Shown here: positions 1 through 12,230 of the stretch, piece after piece
Position numbering within the stretch: the first letter of the stretch is position 1
Layout of the letters: each line of letters opens with the position of its first letter
DNA from: Liolophura sinensis
Lineage: Eukaryota; Mollusca; Polyplacophora; Chitonida; Chitonidae
Assembly: GCF_032854445.1 (NCBI RefSeq)
Contig: NC_088298.1
Span: 2,164,160 to 2,228,159 of the forward strand
DNA: 64,000 nucleotides
Direction: 5' to 3'
Notes under the pieces: model-generated
What the model was told of the DNA's origin: nothing
The model's input: only the letters and a program-made list of their open reading frames with translations
Databases searched by the model: none
Program-made: the position numbers and the translations under genes

Positions 1-132
1 ACGCCGTACTCAAGAATATTTCACTTACACGACGGCAGCCAGCATTATAGTGGGGGGGGGGGGGGAAACCAACGACCATCAGCAGGTTGCTGACAGACCT
101 TCCCACTTACGGCTCGAGAGGAAGCCAGCTAG
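1..132 (-). mobile_element. SINE type A, cut by window start
   Basis: ACGCCGTACTCAAGAATATT through CGAGAGGAAGCCAGC with a G-run (51-65) replacing part of the body. Confidence 0.88.
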
Positions 133-1765
133 GTAGATGTAAGATTCTTGTGTACGGCTTTAATTACAAATTAAATGTGTATAAATACATGATATAGTTG
201 ACGTTGTCCTGAGTCACAAACGTTTGGCAAGTTTCGGCATTACATATAGCTGACAGTTCCTGAATAACGTAATAACATTCCGTAATGAATAAAAAATCAG
301 ACAAAAGTGGGGTAAACATTTTTTCCAATGTTCGTCAGAGTTTCCTTCAGCATTAAGTTTTTTTTTTACTGCACTGGTCTTTTTTCTCTTTGCCTATAAA
401 GACGTTGTAATGATATAACAGCGGTTGATTGTGATGCGTTTATGTGTTATCAGTACATCGATCTTTCACCCGTGTAAATAAACGAATGAAAAGATTATCT
501 GTTGTTATATTTGGTACAATAGTGGCCTTCTTTAAGATTAGGGAGATGATGGAAAGGAGGGGAGGAGAAGGCGTCCTTTTCTAAACAGAGGGTCAAAACA
601 TATTTTGTCGTCAGATTTTAATACAGGATCGCATTCTTAACAACATAACAGAGATTTGATTTGATCCTTTCCAGTCATAATGAAAAAGACCAGAAACAAA
701 TATGCGCTTCAATGTATAATATCAAAGTGTGATTCCTCCGTAATTAGCATGCTTTCTACAGCAAAATATTCCAGCTGTAGCTATGTCTGAATTTTTGACT
801 TAAGTCTTGGGACCTTTGATAAATACGATGCCAAGAGTGTATCGTCTGACAATATGGATATGATCGGAGGTCTTTTTTTTGTGATGACAATTTTGCATTT
901 GTACCGATGCTTAACATGCACCATACTGTATATATCGCTCGAAGTGTAAGGCATAAATCTTATGTAGTGCAACGACGTACTGTGTTGTAACAAACCACGT
1001 CACCATGCCTTACACGAAATAATGGGGTCTACTTGAGCTCGAATGTTCATACAGTACCGCGTAAATGATAACGGATTTGACGGTTTGTCAGAGGTACTGG
1101 TTCGTAATGGCTTTCGTTACAGAAACTCAGCACACTACTCTGCTTGGTTAGACTAAAGGCCTGTTAAACAGAAGTACAGGGGGCTGTTCACACGTACACG
1201 AGACGGTGGGATCGTCTGCGCATCTGCTAAACATTACCTATATAGCTTATGTAATGTACAGACTACGCCTAGGTCCCATTCACTAAGGCGATTCATTCAC
1301 CCAAAACTATTTACACGCCCAAATATCTCTCAGAAGGGAGGTTTGAAACGCTCTACGTTTTCTGACCTCGCGTCGCTTCTCGATTATCACTCTGCGTATG
1401 CCAGTAGCCATCTTGATGAACAAAGGGGACACCACTCTCGAAGCATTCGCTGCACCCATTAAGTAGCTACAAGGCGAGCGACATTTCGCGGCTAATCAGA
1501 ATTTTAATGGGCACCGTTTGTGACAGAGTCAGTTTCCGTGGTTAAGCAGTTGTCGCGAGACTCGAAAAGCAGACTGTATGGAAATTTGCGAATCGTAACC
1601 AGATTACGTACAGAATCAGACTCTTGAGATGGCGATGAAAGAAACGGCATAAAGAGGCCATAGTGATATTCAACAGAAAGGTTCATGCCCTCCCACGGTG
1701 GAGCCGCTGCGGCTTTATGTCAGAACGTTTGTCAGGTATGTGACAATATCACAAAAATAAAGAAT
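133..1765. other. Nothing recognised
   Basis: AT-rich sequence; short open frames (781-993, 1504-1686, minus) have no support. Confidence 0.4.
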
Positions 1766-1769
1766 CTGT

Positions 1770-1858
1770 ACTTCAATACAAACACAGCATGTTTCAGATG
1801 AAGCAGATTTCAATACAAACACAGCACATAAAAATGTTTCAGATGAAGCAGATTTTAG
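1770..1858. repeat. ~45-bp x2 direct repeat
   Basis: TTTCAATACAAACACAGCA and GTTTCAGATGAAGCAGATTT occur twice, with AAAAAT inserted in the second. Confidence 0.9.
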
Positions 1859-2219
1859 TACTGACAGCTAGTCACCGATTTAGAGGCACACATTCGTATA
1901 TTTTTAATTGCAGTATATTCTGATATCAACAGCAACATAATGGACGCCGAAAGGCTTTGGTGTGAAATAAACAATTCCAGGCTGATCGATCCTCTATATC
2001 AACCTTCCACTCAGAAATGACAGCGGTCGTGTATCTTATGACAGCATTATAATCGCATACAGTGCTATAAATTCCCACGCTGAAATCAATGCAATAAACG
2101 TGTCAATCTACCAGTACATGCATCAGACATGTAGGATAATCACTGTGAACGTAAATCAATTATGGTTATACGACAGCACATATCTTTTACTACGAAGTCG
2201 GGGAGATCCATTAAAAAAA

Positions 2220-2330
2220 ATGGTACTTGTTGCTGCCTCACTTGGCGCTCAGAACTGCGAGGTTAGAGTAAGAAACAGGATCCGGTTGTCCCGTTGTCCA
2301 GGTGTCTGTAAAATTTGGCTGGATAGGGTA
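2220..2330 (+). mobile_element. SINE type C internal fragment
   Basis: TGGTACTTGTTGCTGCCTCA and GCGAGGTTAGAGTAAGAAAC then GTGTCTGTAAAATTTGGCTG match the middle of type C. Confidence 0.6.
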
Positions 2331-2452
2331 TACATTACGAAATATCTCAGAGTTTGCAGTGTATCGTCAATTAAGCAATTCATAATACACAAGTAGAGTA
2401 ATTCTGTGGTACACGTGCAATTTGTTAAAGATTTGATGAACAACAATCAAGA

Positions 2453-2676
2453 ACAGCACATATTCATATCAAAAAGTCAATGATAATAGTGACGAACTGA
2501 CCGATCCGCTCGTGCGTGAATCACGAACAGCCCATATTCATATCAAAGGGTCTAAGATAATAGTGATGAACTGACTGTTTCGCGGGTGTGTGAATCACGA
2601 ACAGAACGTATTCATATCAAAGGGTCTAAGATAATAGTAATGAACTGACTGATTCGCGGATGTGTCAGTCATGAAC
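2453..2676. repeat. ~73-bp x3 tandem repeat
   Basis: Three copies of a 72-73-bp unit: CATATTCATATCAAAGGGTC, AAGATAATAGTGATGAACTG, then a GCGGGTGTGTGAATCACGAA-like end. Confidence 0.93.
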
Positions 2677-3594
2677 GGGGCTATGCAACGTCTGTAAGTA
2701 ACCGTGAAATTGTCTCGAAAGTAAGCGAAAGTAAGAAATAAAATCGCGTCCGACGTCGAGAATGCGCGAGAAAAAGGTGATCGGCTACAGTCTTGAGTTT
2801 TTTTGAAAACTAAGTTCTTTGTTATGATATATAGGTTATGTTCGACAAAAGGTACGGAAAATTCGTTCACAAAAGTTAGTGACAATGAACCACTCAGCAC
2901 CGTGTTTTTCACACGGCACGTTAATTAGACAAAGCTTACCATTCACAAAGTCACGTTTAAATCGTGTTACTGTAAAGAATCATCCATTAGCTCGCTAATT
3001 AAGTAGGACATTAAGCACACAAGGGTTATGTTGCTAGAGATATGGATAAGACGTGTTTGCAAGCGATATGAAATATGACACAGTCCGGCCAAGAGTATCT
3101 GATGAGGGAGGGGGACTATAAAGGCGGAGGGGGGACTATAAGTGCGAGGGGAGGGGGTGTCTTGAGGGCAAGGGTCATGTTTGTTACTGCCATATGGTCA
3201 CTAAGACATTAACCTGATGTCCCACTATAATACGTTTGACGTCACACTTAAACGGTTAAACTGATAAAGAGCGCGGTTCCAAGTAGTTGACTCTACTGCC
3301 ATATCATACTCCTCACAGCGCAAGCCTGGCCTTTACAATCCGTGCGATGTTTGTTTTAGGCTCAGCCGCTGTCCTCTTGCGAAACAATTTTAATCAGTAT
3401 TCAGCTAGTTATCGATTAAACACTATAGCGTCAATGATGGCTCACCAAGCCATTTCACTGCGGTTTTTGGTTTTAAATATTTTAAATATTTTTTTCAATT
3501 CAGATGCGATAAAAGCGGTACTGAGATGTCTTGTACGAATCCAGCTCTCGTTCTTCCGGCTGCGGTTTTAAGTCCAGAAATTTGTCAGGTATAC
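2677..3594. other. Nothing firm
   Basis: A 20-25-bp duplication GAGGGGGGACTATAA at 3107-3142. A 94-codon plus-strand frame at 3287 has no support. Confidence 0.4.
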
Positions 3595-3692
3595 CTCGCG
3601 GAGGTCGATGGTTTCCTCCACCGGTAAACCCGACCGTCGTAATATGAGTAAAAACATCATGAGTGCTCCAATCAATAAACGACAATCAATAA
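3595..3692 (+). mobile_element. Degenerate SINE type A 3' part
   Basis: GGTCGATGGTTTCCTCCACC and CGACCGTCGTAATATGAGTA with a final CAATCAATAAA resemble the 3' half of the SINE, heavily mutated. Confidence 0.5.
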
Positions 3693-3849
3693 ATCAATCT
3701 TTCATTATAGGAATAATCGGCTTTACACATCGCGTAATCCAAATCTTGGGAAAAGGCGTTTAAAGTCTTGTGTTTATCCTTCGATCTACTGAACATCGCA
3801 AAATTCAAAATGAGATAATTACGTAACGAATATTTCCTACGATATATAG

Positions 3850-4088
3850 TTATTTATTTATTTGATTGATGTTTTACGCCACATTCAAGAATGTTTCACT
3901 TATACAACGGCGGCGGGCATTATGGTGGGAGGAAACCGGGCAGAGCCCAGGGGAAATCCATGATCATCCACACGTCTGTAGCAGACCCTCCCACGTGCCA
4001 CCGGAGAGGAAGCCAGCATGAGCTGGAGTTGAACTCACAGCAACCACGTTTGTGAGAGGCTCTGTCATTGAACCGCGCAGAACCTGCG
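3850..4088 (-). mobile_element. SINE type A, head partly missing
   Basis: TTGATTGATGTTTTACGCCA through GAGGCTCTGTCATTGAACCG. Confidence 0.9.
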
Positions 4089-4089
4089 A

Positions 4090-6520
4090 CATATATATAC
4101 CATTCAATCAAATATACAGAATATTAGAACCAGTTGTCTGTAGATGATAGAAAAGTGAAGGACCTTATACAGACGGTTACAAGCTGTTATACCTGTGACC
4201 TTTCAACTCCAAATCCAAAGTTCATTACTATAGAAGTCTAGCATTCTCAGCTATGGAAGCCAAACAGCAATGTATGGGACCGGAACAACTGTAGACCTTT
4301 AGTTTGCAATTTTCTTACCCATACGAGAAGAATGAGTGACGTCACTTGTTTCTCGTATCCACAGTGCTGTACTGCTAAAGAGTTTAGATTTGCACACTTG
4401 CACTACACCAAATTTACTTCTCAGGCCAGCCAATGTAAAACGTTCTCATGTGGCGCGTTACGTTTTCCACAAACTTTAAAAAAACTCGACGAAAGAAACG
4501 AATGATCTTTCTTGTGCATGATGTAGCAACTACATAACTTGATATGGGTCTGTTCTCAGTGGATATAGTTTCGGTTTCGGTTTCCTTCCTCTGCAAGAAT
4601 ACCCCCCTCTTCGGCATGTATAAGGTCCGGGTTCCGGCAGCAGTAGGGTAATGCCTAGCTGTTGGACGGTAACATTAGCAATTTTGATACTTCCTTGGTC
4701 GGTGTTCAGAATACGAAGTCAGGTCAACCACAGGTATCAAAGTTAAGATTTATGGGTTGGGGAAACGGAAGGGGGAAACACCAAGGTTATACGAAAACAA
4801 CAGTAGACGAATAAACAAATTCCGTGTCCATGGTTGGGTTTGAAGCCACACCTCATGTATCAGCATGTATTAAATATGTCTGGCAATATTCTGATATACT
4901 ACACTGAATTAACGCCGTAAGGATTATTTTTAAAAGTATTGAACGCTTTCAACCCAAGCAAACGTTAATCTCCAAACAAACAAACAAACAAATCCTATCA
5001 TCACGATACATGTACACTTGTTTAACAAATCCTAACGGGACCTTAATGACGCAGGTTTGTGAACAACGACACTGTTCAACCTGTAAAGCGATTAACTGCG
5101 TTCAACATCAATCCTATAACCCGATTTAACCAATGCTGTGTTTTTGTTGTTTTTTTTGGTTTTGGTTTGTTTGTTGTTGTTTTTTTTGTTGTGGCGTAAA
5201 CATATTATCTGCAAAATACAGTTTTTCACCTGTATATAATTGCAAGACATATGGGGAACTAACCGTCAGTTTGTTGTTGCCCAAACCTTATCTGCATGTC
5301 ATGTAAACGTGATCTGCAGTTATCGACACGGCTTAAGCCCCAATCCTACCCACGTCCACCCCAACTATGACTTCACTGGGTTATCTATTTACATGTTAAT
5401 TTACTGAATAAACATGCATTTTGATTTGTCTTTTACGTCGTACACATCAGACACGAGACAATGAAAGCTGTTTGATTATAATAAAAAATAGGTCCTTGTA
5501 AAAATCATTCTCAATCAGAAAAAGGAAAACATGCAGACGATGCACGATGTCATTGACCTACTGACTTTTTTACACTGGAATTCTTTCCCTAAAATAGAAT
5601 GTCCCACATTAAAATAAATGTAAGGATTACATGGCGTCAGGGGATGTGTCTAAGTGGTTTGGCCTCAAGTACATCGGGGATGGATTCAGAAATAGTTTAA
5701 TACTGGTAATTCACCCAGACTAATTAACAATTATAGGGAAAAGCACTGGGCCTAATACATACCTTTGTAGCACGCCCATTTACATTGCCAACTATCACAC
5801 TGTCGTCGATGTTCTGGTTTTACTCCGTATGCTTTCGTCTTTATATCTGGTTGTATTTCGGCCTAAACCAGAATTTTAGTTGATGATGGGTTAAGCATCC
5901 ACAACATATGAATGTGTGCAAATTGTCATCACTGCATGTTCTCTTTACCTAATTCTGCTTAAACCCTGGAGTTACGGGACGCGTAAATCGCCATTTTTAA
6001 GCATATACATGAACAGTTAGAATAAAACCCCAACTCAAATAACTAACGTAAGTAAAACAACGTGTCGTCGTGTATTCCCAACAGGATGTGCCTTAATTCA
6101 GTAAAATATACCAAAAGTGAGATCACGATTATTTTCTAACGGTATGACCGTTAAGAGCACGTATAGACCTTAATCTCAAATACACGTAGAATTGGACATA
6201 GATTCAATATTGATGGATACAAAGTGATACCACGAATATAGCATTTTTCTTCATGGCTGTGACAAAGTTCGAACTTAATACTCCGGAAAACCATTTGTTA
6301 AACACAAATAATGATTTTCATGGTCAATATACCTTTCTATTTGTCAATAAACACGTAACTCAAATCCCTCGTTATAAACGGCGCTATTTGGAGAAACAGT
6401 TTGGTGATGTGATTCTAGGAATTGACAAATCTGGATCCTACCTGCTTCGCTGCGGTAAATTCCAGCTCGAGAGCGGCTGACTATCCCTACTTCCTGGTTT
6501 GCTATACACCACTGTTTTAG
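4090..6520. other. No gene; one dispersed repeat
   Basis: (CAAA)n at 4972-4992, T/G-rich run at 5142-5195, and a copy of the dispersed family at about 5925-6045 (ACATGAACAGTTAGAATAAA). No supported coding sequence. Confidence 0.4.
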
Positions 6521-6527
6521 CGATATC

Positions 6528-6585
6528 AATGCCCCCCCCCCCCCCCCCCCACCACACACACACACAGACACACCCACCCCCGGCT
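6528..6585. repeat. C-run and CA repeat
   Basis: About 20 C followed by (CA)n and C-rich sequence. A G-run of about 10 is at 6751. Confidence 0.9.
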
Positions 6586-6822
6586 GGCCTAGATGGGATC
6601 GACTCATAGAACATGAATCATTACGGATTCTTATGTTTTAAGCATCCGAAGGTGGTAACACATATAATGGCTAATGATGACTAAGGCAAACTGAACAGCA
6701 AGAGAAAAGACACAGAGTTAACTGATATCGAGGAACCTGGTGTCAAAGTAGGGGGGGGGGGGAAGGGGTAAGGTGTTGAGGTATCTGGAATAACCATAAA
6801 AGTCATTTGGACACGAGTACAG

Positions 6823-7572
6823 GTCAACTGACCCAATGGTCAACTGACTCAATGGTCAACTGACCCAATGGCCAACTGGTCCACGCACTGGTGTAGAGTC
6901 AACTGGTCCAATTGCTCAAATCATCTATAGGTTTACACCAACAGTCAGACTAAAACATCTGTTCATGATAACATGTATCTGACGCAATGATAGGACGAAT
7001 GATTTTGAAAGATTCACACAACTTTCTGTATTTTATCTCAAGATATCTTCGAGTTGTGACGCGATGGTTGACTAGCGGAAATTACCGGTAGGTAGGTTTA
7101 CATGACGTCAAAATGGATGGTCTAAAACTTTATATAACGTCTTTATATCTTGTTGATCTTATTTGAAAGATTCAAAGTCGTTCAAAATCGATGAATATAT
7201 TTTCTCGGTGCAAACGCAAGGAGATTTTAAAACAATATGGCTCAGACATCAACGATTAAAAACGTTCTAGGGGCGAAATCATAACATACAGAGCCGTCTA
7301 ATTTCGACATGAAGTGCACGAATATGTTCGCAGGTCAACATTCATGACAGAGCTTTCCGATTCATGACAGAGCTTTCCGATTCATGACAGAGCTTTCCGA
7401 TATCTTATAGAGCAGAGAAAATTGTGCGAATCGTAAAAAAATACCCATGAATAGTTAGCTTAGGTACAAGTTATTCTGAAAAGACAATTCACCTTATAAA
7501 ACCAGAAGACTTGAACAACTGGACCAGTTGACTCTACACCATTGAACCAGTTGTCTTGGGTCAAATGGCCAG
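6823..7572. mobile_element. Element bounded by an inverted minisatellite
   Basis: Left end: three 16-bp units GTCAACTGACCCAATG (6823-6870), then CCAACTGGTCC and TGTAGAGTCAACTGGTCC (to 6910). The exact reverse complement GGACCAGTTGACTCTACACC is at 7521-7540, followed by GAACCAGTTGTCTTGGGTCA. The 21-bp core (6890-6910 versus 7520-7540) is a perfect inverted repeat. The interior is AT-rich and non-coding and includes a 20-bp x3 repeat. Transposon class not recognised. Confidence 0.7.
7341..7400. repeat. 20-bp x3 perfect tandem repeat
   Basis: Three identical copies of TTCATGACAGAGCTTTCCGA. Confidence 0.97.
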
Positions 7573-7575
7573 ATA

Positions 7576-8905
7576 TCATATAGCACACATCCTGTTCCAA
7601 TACTCGCGTTCCTCTCTAAATTTCTCTACCTCTAAGATGCGGCTTTTGAACCCCACATTTAATGGGACATGTAGGTAAACACAAAAATGAAGTATAAAAA
7701 TCTGCAGAAAACAGTCATTCACACGGCCTTTTCTACACCTATACGGCCATGCTGGTTCCTGGTCGGGATAAACGTTCTTATGCACTTTAACTATGAAAGG
7801 CGAATTTGACATCAATTATCTGTTTCAGTCGGGCCACTTTCAGTATAGGCGTATCTCGTCAATATTAACATGGTCCATAAAATCTACTATTCCTAGTTTC
7901 GCAGTGATGTCATAGCTTCTCTGAGCCAATCATCAGAACACTCTTTGGTCACATGACTAGAGTACTAGATGTGAAAACAAAGCGAATTTAACCGATGTGA
8001 GATAGGCAATTTCACTTCGTCATAAGCCGTGTGATGAGGATGGCGCTCATTTGACCTCATTCGAGGTTTTCATTTTTACTATATTCAGGGCAAAGTCTAA
8101 ATCACAGCGCATCTTTGACAAGCCACATAATTATGAGTACTTACGTAAAATCCGGTAAAATGGGGCACGTTAATACGCTAGACAAGATGATGACATATTG
8201 TGTTACAAGGCCTCTGTAGGCAGAATAGTTGGCAGCGCATGGGTATGTCGTACACACAGATCGCTAGCATCTGACAACGACACATCCACAGCTGTCACCA
8301 TCGGAATACTCATCTTTTTAAGTGACACAAAACAACATACTGTTACAAACCCACAGAATAAGCATGTCACGAATAGCAGTCCAGTGTCCATCATTTCCCC
8401 CGCCCCCTATCACCTTAAAATTTCTCTACCTCAACACACACCTGATAATACATCTATATGCAGTGTATCTAAGGATTCTCGAGGTATTATTCGGGTGTTG
8501 CGTTTGGTGTTTACAGATGTTTATTTTAGGGCTTGATACGCTGAGTCTGATGTAAAACGCATTTGACACTTATTTCAAAAATCTTATCACCATTCTTACT
8601 ACTATATGACCCCCCCTCTCACCCCCTCCCCCGCCCCCAAATAACCTGCTAACTGTCGCATCTGATACATCCGCGTATAGAACTCATTGTGCAAAATCTT
8701 GCACATGCCTAGTAATATGTGCTCCATGCAATATATCTGTGTCAGACAAAACATATCAGGGGAGTGGGAATTAACTGCAAAATGCTAATGTCCAGTAAGA
8801 CCGGTGACATTTAATATCCTCTAGTCCCCCTTTGCATTACCCGGTCCTTCAGTTAAATAACTGAAATCATCATCTAACGGTTTTAAGATCTACTTTCATC
8901 AAAAC
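7576..8905. other. Nothing recognised
   Basis: Short antiparallel open frames at 8198-8555 have no support. C-rich run at 8609-8638. Confidence 0.4.
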
Positions 8906-8910
8906 ATATA

Positions 8911-9147
8911 TTTATTTTATTTTATTGGTGTTTTATGCCGTAATCAAGAATATTTCAATTATACGACGGCGGCCAGTATTATGTGGGGGAAACCAGGCAG
9001 AGCCCGGTGGGAAACCCATGACCATCCGTAGATCTGGAAAGGAAGCTAGCATCAACTGGCCTTGAACTCACAACGACAGCATTGGTGAGAGGCTCCTGGG
9101 TCATTGTTCCGCGCTGGCACGCTAATAATCTCCGTCACGGAGGCCCC
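8911..9147 (-). mobile_element. SINE type A, near full length
   Basis: Tail to head (TCCGTCACGGAGGCCCC), with a deletion after ATCCGTAG. Confidence 0.9.
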
Positions 9148-9709
9148 GTAGAGTGCAAATTTTTAGATGACTGCTTTACTTTTATAAGTGTACGTGCGGT
9201 CACTGGTTTAGCTATAGTAAATGTCGATAAATCACCGGTCAGTCGGGCCAGTGGAATTTGGGTCGGAAAGTAGGAGTTGATATAAGCCCTGGTCTGACTG
9301 ACCGTTGATTTATCAACATAAATCGGATTAGCGAACCTGTCTTATTGTACCACTGCTACATGCATGTACGCCAAAAAAAAATCCACCTCTTGATTTTAAC
9401 AGTGATCCTAAAAGGTATTTTGTTATCATAACATAACAGTGCATCATTTTTAATATAGTATCCTGTTAGCGTCAAGATATCTTTAAGCTGAATTAATAGA
9501 ATGTGTTCAATATTAAACAGAATAATGTGCTGCTGTAACAGAATTAAATGTTAAATCTGACAGATTATTTTTCGCAGAGTACTCTAGTCAGGACCAAGAT
9601 CTGATATGATCACACGCAGAGGACTTTGCTTTGCTTAAAAAAAATTGTCAAGAACTTTGTAAGGTTCGTCACCTTAATCATAATTAACGGTGAATATAAT
9701 TGTCACACA
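9148..9709. other. No gene; possible MITE remnant
   Basis: 9480-9570 has TGAATTAATAGAATGTGTTC and GTGCTGCTGTAACAGAATTA, resembling the middle of the TA-flanked MITE. Nothing else. Confidence 0.4.
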
Positions 9710-9948
9710 AAGCCAGCACCGCGCAACGACCCATAGCCTCTCATCAACGCGGTCGCCGCGAGTTCAAGTCCAGCATATTCTGGCTTCTTCTCTCGCCGTA
9801 CATGGGAAGCTCTGTCAACAACCTGCGGATGGTCGTGAGTTTTCCCCGGGTTATGCCCGGTTTCCTCCTACTTTAATGCTGGTCTCCATCGTATAAGTGA
9901 ACTATTCTTCAGTACGACGTAAATCACCAACGAAATAAATAAATAAAC
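9710..9948 (+). mobile_element. SINE type A, near full length
   Basis: AGCACCGCGCAACGACCCAT through TACGACGTAAATCACCAACG and (AAAT)n. Confidence 0.88.
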
Positions 9949-10261
9949 TGTTAAAGAAATGAAAAGGCTTCCTCTATGCCACGCAATCCAAATCAGGGCA
10001 CAAAAATTTCAACCATTTCTACAAATGAATTTAACTGTTTTTATCATCCATCTCGGTTTGGACACACATGTGAGGGAGGTACGCGGTTGGTTATTGCGCT
10101 GCACCGGTAGCGGTATACACGTGTGAATATATTATATATTAAATGCTCTCCTTGTATAGTCCATATCATTATCTTTGATGCATGTGCTCAAATGCATCCA
10201 TTTTATCTTCTTCATTCAGCCACAGTTTCCAGGTATTCCCAAGATGCTCTATATATTAAGT

Positions 10262-10415
10262 TATATATTTATTCATCTGATTGGTGTTTTACGCCGTACT
10301 CACGAATATTTCACTTATACGACGGTGGCCAGCATTATGGTGGGAGGAAACTGGAAAGAGCCCGGTGGAAACCCAAGATCATCCGCAGGTTTCTGGTAGA
10401 CCTTCCCACTTACGT
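10262..10415 (-). mobile_element. SINE type A, truncated
   Basis: CTGATTGGTGTTTTACGCCG through GGTAGACCTTCCCACTTACG. Open frames here are SINE-derived. Confidence 0.9.
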
Positions 10416-11065
10416 GCTCTATATACCAGCACTGTGTGTAATCACGTATGTCATATTGGGCATACACTACAACGGCTGCACCTCAAAGGGGCACAAAAGT
10501 TAAGTATTTGATAAAACAAGTACCGGATACTCAGGGTAGTGTGGTAAAGGTTCAGACCCGGGGGGTGGGGACGGGCAAAGTACAGTTTGTTTATCTCACT
10601 TCACTCTCCGAGAAAAAGGCAGCAATGGGTTCATTGAAGAACCCCTTTCAAAGAGATCTGTACTGAGCCCCTTGACCTTTTAGGAACCGTATATGGAACC
10701 TTATCAGTTGTCATTGATAACATCAGTTAGTTTTTAATGAACCTTAGTTTTTTTTTTCTTAACGACACACCATTCAGGTTGATCTAATGCCAATCAGTCT
10801 TCCTTATTTAATCGTCTCCAGTCTAACCCTTAAACCTTTTTATGTAGCTGGAAGCCTGTAACTCAGCTTGTACAGGTCTTCATCATGCTTTGTGCCTCCA
10901 TGAAAAATACCCTTTGAGTTTCGCAAAGAACTTTTTGTTTTATACTCGTCAGACATATGGTTTTCGTAAAGAACTTTCCTTTTCTTTGATATCCAGGTTT
11001 CTCATTTGCACTTTTTTCCGCCCTCATATTTCTGCCCGATTAATTTCATCAGAATAATTATGTAT
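10416..11065. other. Nothing recognised
   Basis: No element, array or supported coding sequence. Confidence 0.4.
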
Positions 11066-11067
11066 GT

Positions 11068-11290
11068 TTTGGGGATTTACGGCGTTCCTAACAATTTTTC
11101 AGTGATATGACGACGAGGAGTCATTAGATATGTATATATATACTATGTCTCCTTGTGGCATAGGTAGACCAAGCCGCCATCACCACTGAAGTATCATGGC
11201 GAAGACACCAAACATGACACCCTACCCAGTCCTGTTTTCCTTGCTCTAACCTCTCAGAGTAATCAGAAGGCGGTTTCTCACAGACAATTA
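11068..11290 (-). mobile_element. SINE type C, truncated
   Basis: GGGGATTTACGGCGTTCCTA, ATATGACGACGAGGAGTCAT, GCGAAGACACCAAACATGAC, CCTTGCTCTAACCTCTCAGA. Confidence 0.82.
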
Positions 11291-11299
11291 GACACCCCA

Positions 11300-12230
11300 T
11301 CGTTAAATCCACACGTATGTTCGTGGTGTCAGTAAAAGGTTGGGCTGATGTAAATGATAAATAAATAATCGTTTCAGTTATTCAATGGAAATATTCGATA
11401 CTAAAGACTACAGAACAGAGGGTAAAGTCAGAGAAACGCCGAACTAGTGTGATAGTTCGAAATAATCACACGTAACGTGTGAAATACGGTCTCATGTCAA
11501 TTCACCTCAGTTAGGGTCTTATTCTAACTGTTCATGTACATGCTTAAATAGTACCGTAGCAAATTAAACAAAATACATATATGCGGTGATGTTCATTGCA
11601 ATATATTCGAGGTCAATATTTTGAGAATTGCTCAAAATACGGTATTGTCATAACATTTAATATACAAACACATTAAACCGATGCAAAGGCCCCAACCAGG
11701 GAACATGTTTGCCGTGAAAGACCATATTGGCAGTGTTTTAGCCATATCGTGAGGAACCGTCAGAAAGACTAATCTATTCACTTATGCTGTGTTCATGCGG
11801 CTAGGGGTTATGTTACGTAACAGTAGACATATACCCGATATGTGACTTCCCTAACCTTTAACATTAACCCCGGGCTCAAATATAGACAACATCAAGTGAA
11901 AGGTCACGCCCACAATTAACTGCGCAAAGCATTTGTTTGACGAACATTGCGCATAACACTGTGTGTAAGTGAACCATTTTTCTGGTAAATAAACACTACT
12001 TAATGGTTTCGCGTGATATTCACATGGGATTTAAAAGATTTTTTTTTCAATTTTGGGCCGTGAACACAAGTCAAGTTCTTAACATTAAAATCCCATCAAA
12101 ATGCTCCACTGTTAGCATTTTAACGCATCGACATCTAAACATGCTTTGTTAAAAAGTGTTTTAAGCAGTAAGTGATTTGCTTCGTTTCCGTGCATTTGAA
12201 AGGTTTCCATGTGCTGAACGCTTTGTTAAC
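11300..12230. other. No gene; one dispersed repeat
   Basis: A minus-strand copy of the ACATGAACAGTTAGAATAA family at about 11495-11560. Nothing else recognised. Confidence 0.4.

Noticed and set aside
10123-10511. 126-codon frame and overlapping frames
   Set aside because: Much of it lies in a type A SINE and the rest has no support.
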